Below are positions 13,254 through 13,551 of a stretch of DNA of 13,551 nucleotides, piece by piece. How positions within the stretch are numbered: the first letter of the stretch is position 1; the number at the start of each line of letters is the position of its first letter. Below the pieces are notes generated by a model. That model saw nothing but the letters and a program-made list of their open reading frames with translations, made no database searches and was not told where the DNA came from. Source of the DNA: Oxalobacteraceae bacterium UBA5157 (GTDB lineage Bacteria > Pseudomonadota > Gammaproteobacteria > Burkholderiales > Burkholderiaceae_D); the NCBI GenBank assembly GCA_002415335.1, contig DHXL01000378.1, positions 1 to 13,551 of the forward strand. The letters are read 5' to 3'. The translations under genes and the position numbers were made by a program.

Positions 13254-13551
13254 GTGCAGCCAACTGCGTACGGTCGGGGCGAGTATTTCGACGGCAAGAT
13301 GCCCTGGTGGCGCTATCCGCTGGCGGACAACATGGCATCGACCGGCGGTCGTGCCGAAGGACTGTCCGAGTCCCAGGCCCGGGAGAGGATTGCGGTCTAC
13401 GGCAAGAACAGCTTTCGGGATGCGCCGCCGCCGCACTTGCTGCAGCAATTCTTTCGACGTTTCCGCAATCCGCTGGTGCTGCTGTTGCTATTCGCCGGGT
13501 TGATTTCCGCCGCCACCGGGGAGGCTACCAGTGCCGCGATCATTGCTGTGA
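13254..13551 (+). CDS. P-type cation-transporting ATPase, N-terminal part (runs off the right edge), MgtA/MgtB-like
   Basis: The frame opens at GTG 13254, with CGGAG about 5 nt upstream; GTG 13248 is a second option and an in-frame TAG at 13236 bars anything earlier. The visible 99 codons show the cation_ATPase_N domain (PF00690): GLSESQARERIAVYGKNSF (about 41-59), then a basic LLQQFFRRFRNPLVLLLL linking helix leading into TM1 and GLISAATGE. The FRNPLVLLLL segment is most like the magnesium-translocating P3B group (MgtA/MgtB), although calcium- or proton-pumping relatives share it. The DKTG phosphorylation site and the transport residues lie outside the window, so ion specificity cannot be read. 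It follows hsp20 by 221 bp on the same strand. Confidence 0.85.
   Translation, partial: MQPTAYGRGEYFDGKMPWWRYPLADNMASTGGRAEGLSESQARERIAVYGKNSFRDAPPPHLLQQFFRRFRNPLVLLLLFAGLISAATGEATSAAIIAV

Overview
The window reads as a piece of a betaproteobacterial chromosome (Burkholderiales, most likely Oxalobacteraceae). I base this on the high-GC codon use, a BCAM0308-type zinc-ribbon protein, and an RpoD-family sigma factor with a Burkholderiales-like region 1.1 and conserved core. The taxonomic call is an inference from protein resemblance, not a search result. I see no tRNA, rRNA, CRISPR array or insertion sequence.

Layout. The left edge holds the 5' end of a minus-strand phosphoribosyltransferase gene (1-286). 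It diverges, across a 230 bp gap with a perfect 16 bp palindrome, from a plus-strand BCAM0308/NMD3-like zinc-ribbon gene (517-1020). That gene converges on two tandem minus-strand genes for large c-di-GMP enzymes. The downstream one (1089-3215) is soluble, with an RsbRD_N-like domain, PAS, GGDEF and EAL. The upstream one (3335-6025) is membrane-bound, with a four-helix-bundle sensor, two PAS domains, GGDEF and EAL. Upstream on the same strand are a diverged RpoD-family sigma factor (6265-8481) and, above it, a denitrification operon read right to left. That operon is a copper nitrite reductase with a fused cytochrome c (nirK, 10267-11769), a NirV-like SUMF1-fold protein (9426-10238) and a SCO1/SenC copper chaperone (8797-9429). 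The right part holds a small two-helix membrane protein (12127-12312, minus), an Hsp20 gene (12586-13032, plus) and the first ~99 codons of a P-type cation ATPase (13254 to the edge, plus).

How the genes may work together. NirK reduces nitrite to NO in the periplasm, and Sco and NirV are plausible maturation helpers. Hsp20, the BCAM0308-family protein, the phosphoribosyltransferase and the P-type ATPase are the kinds of genes found in low-oxygen/stress islands of Burkholderiales. BCAM0308 itself is a member of the low-oxygen-activated (lxa) locus of Burkholderia cenocepacia. A sigma factor that looks like a second, non-housekeeping RpoD copy and two intact GGDEF-EAL proteins lie inside this setting. 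My reading is an accessory microaerobic/anaerobic persistence island with its own sigma factor and c-di-GMP input. That is inference. No canonical FNR box was found by eye.
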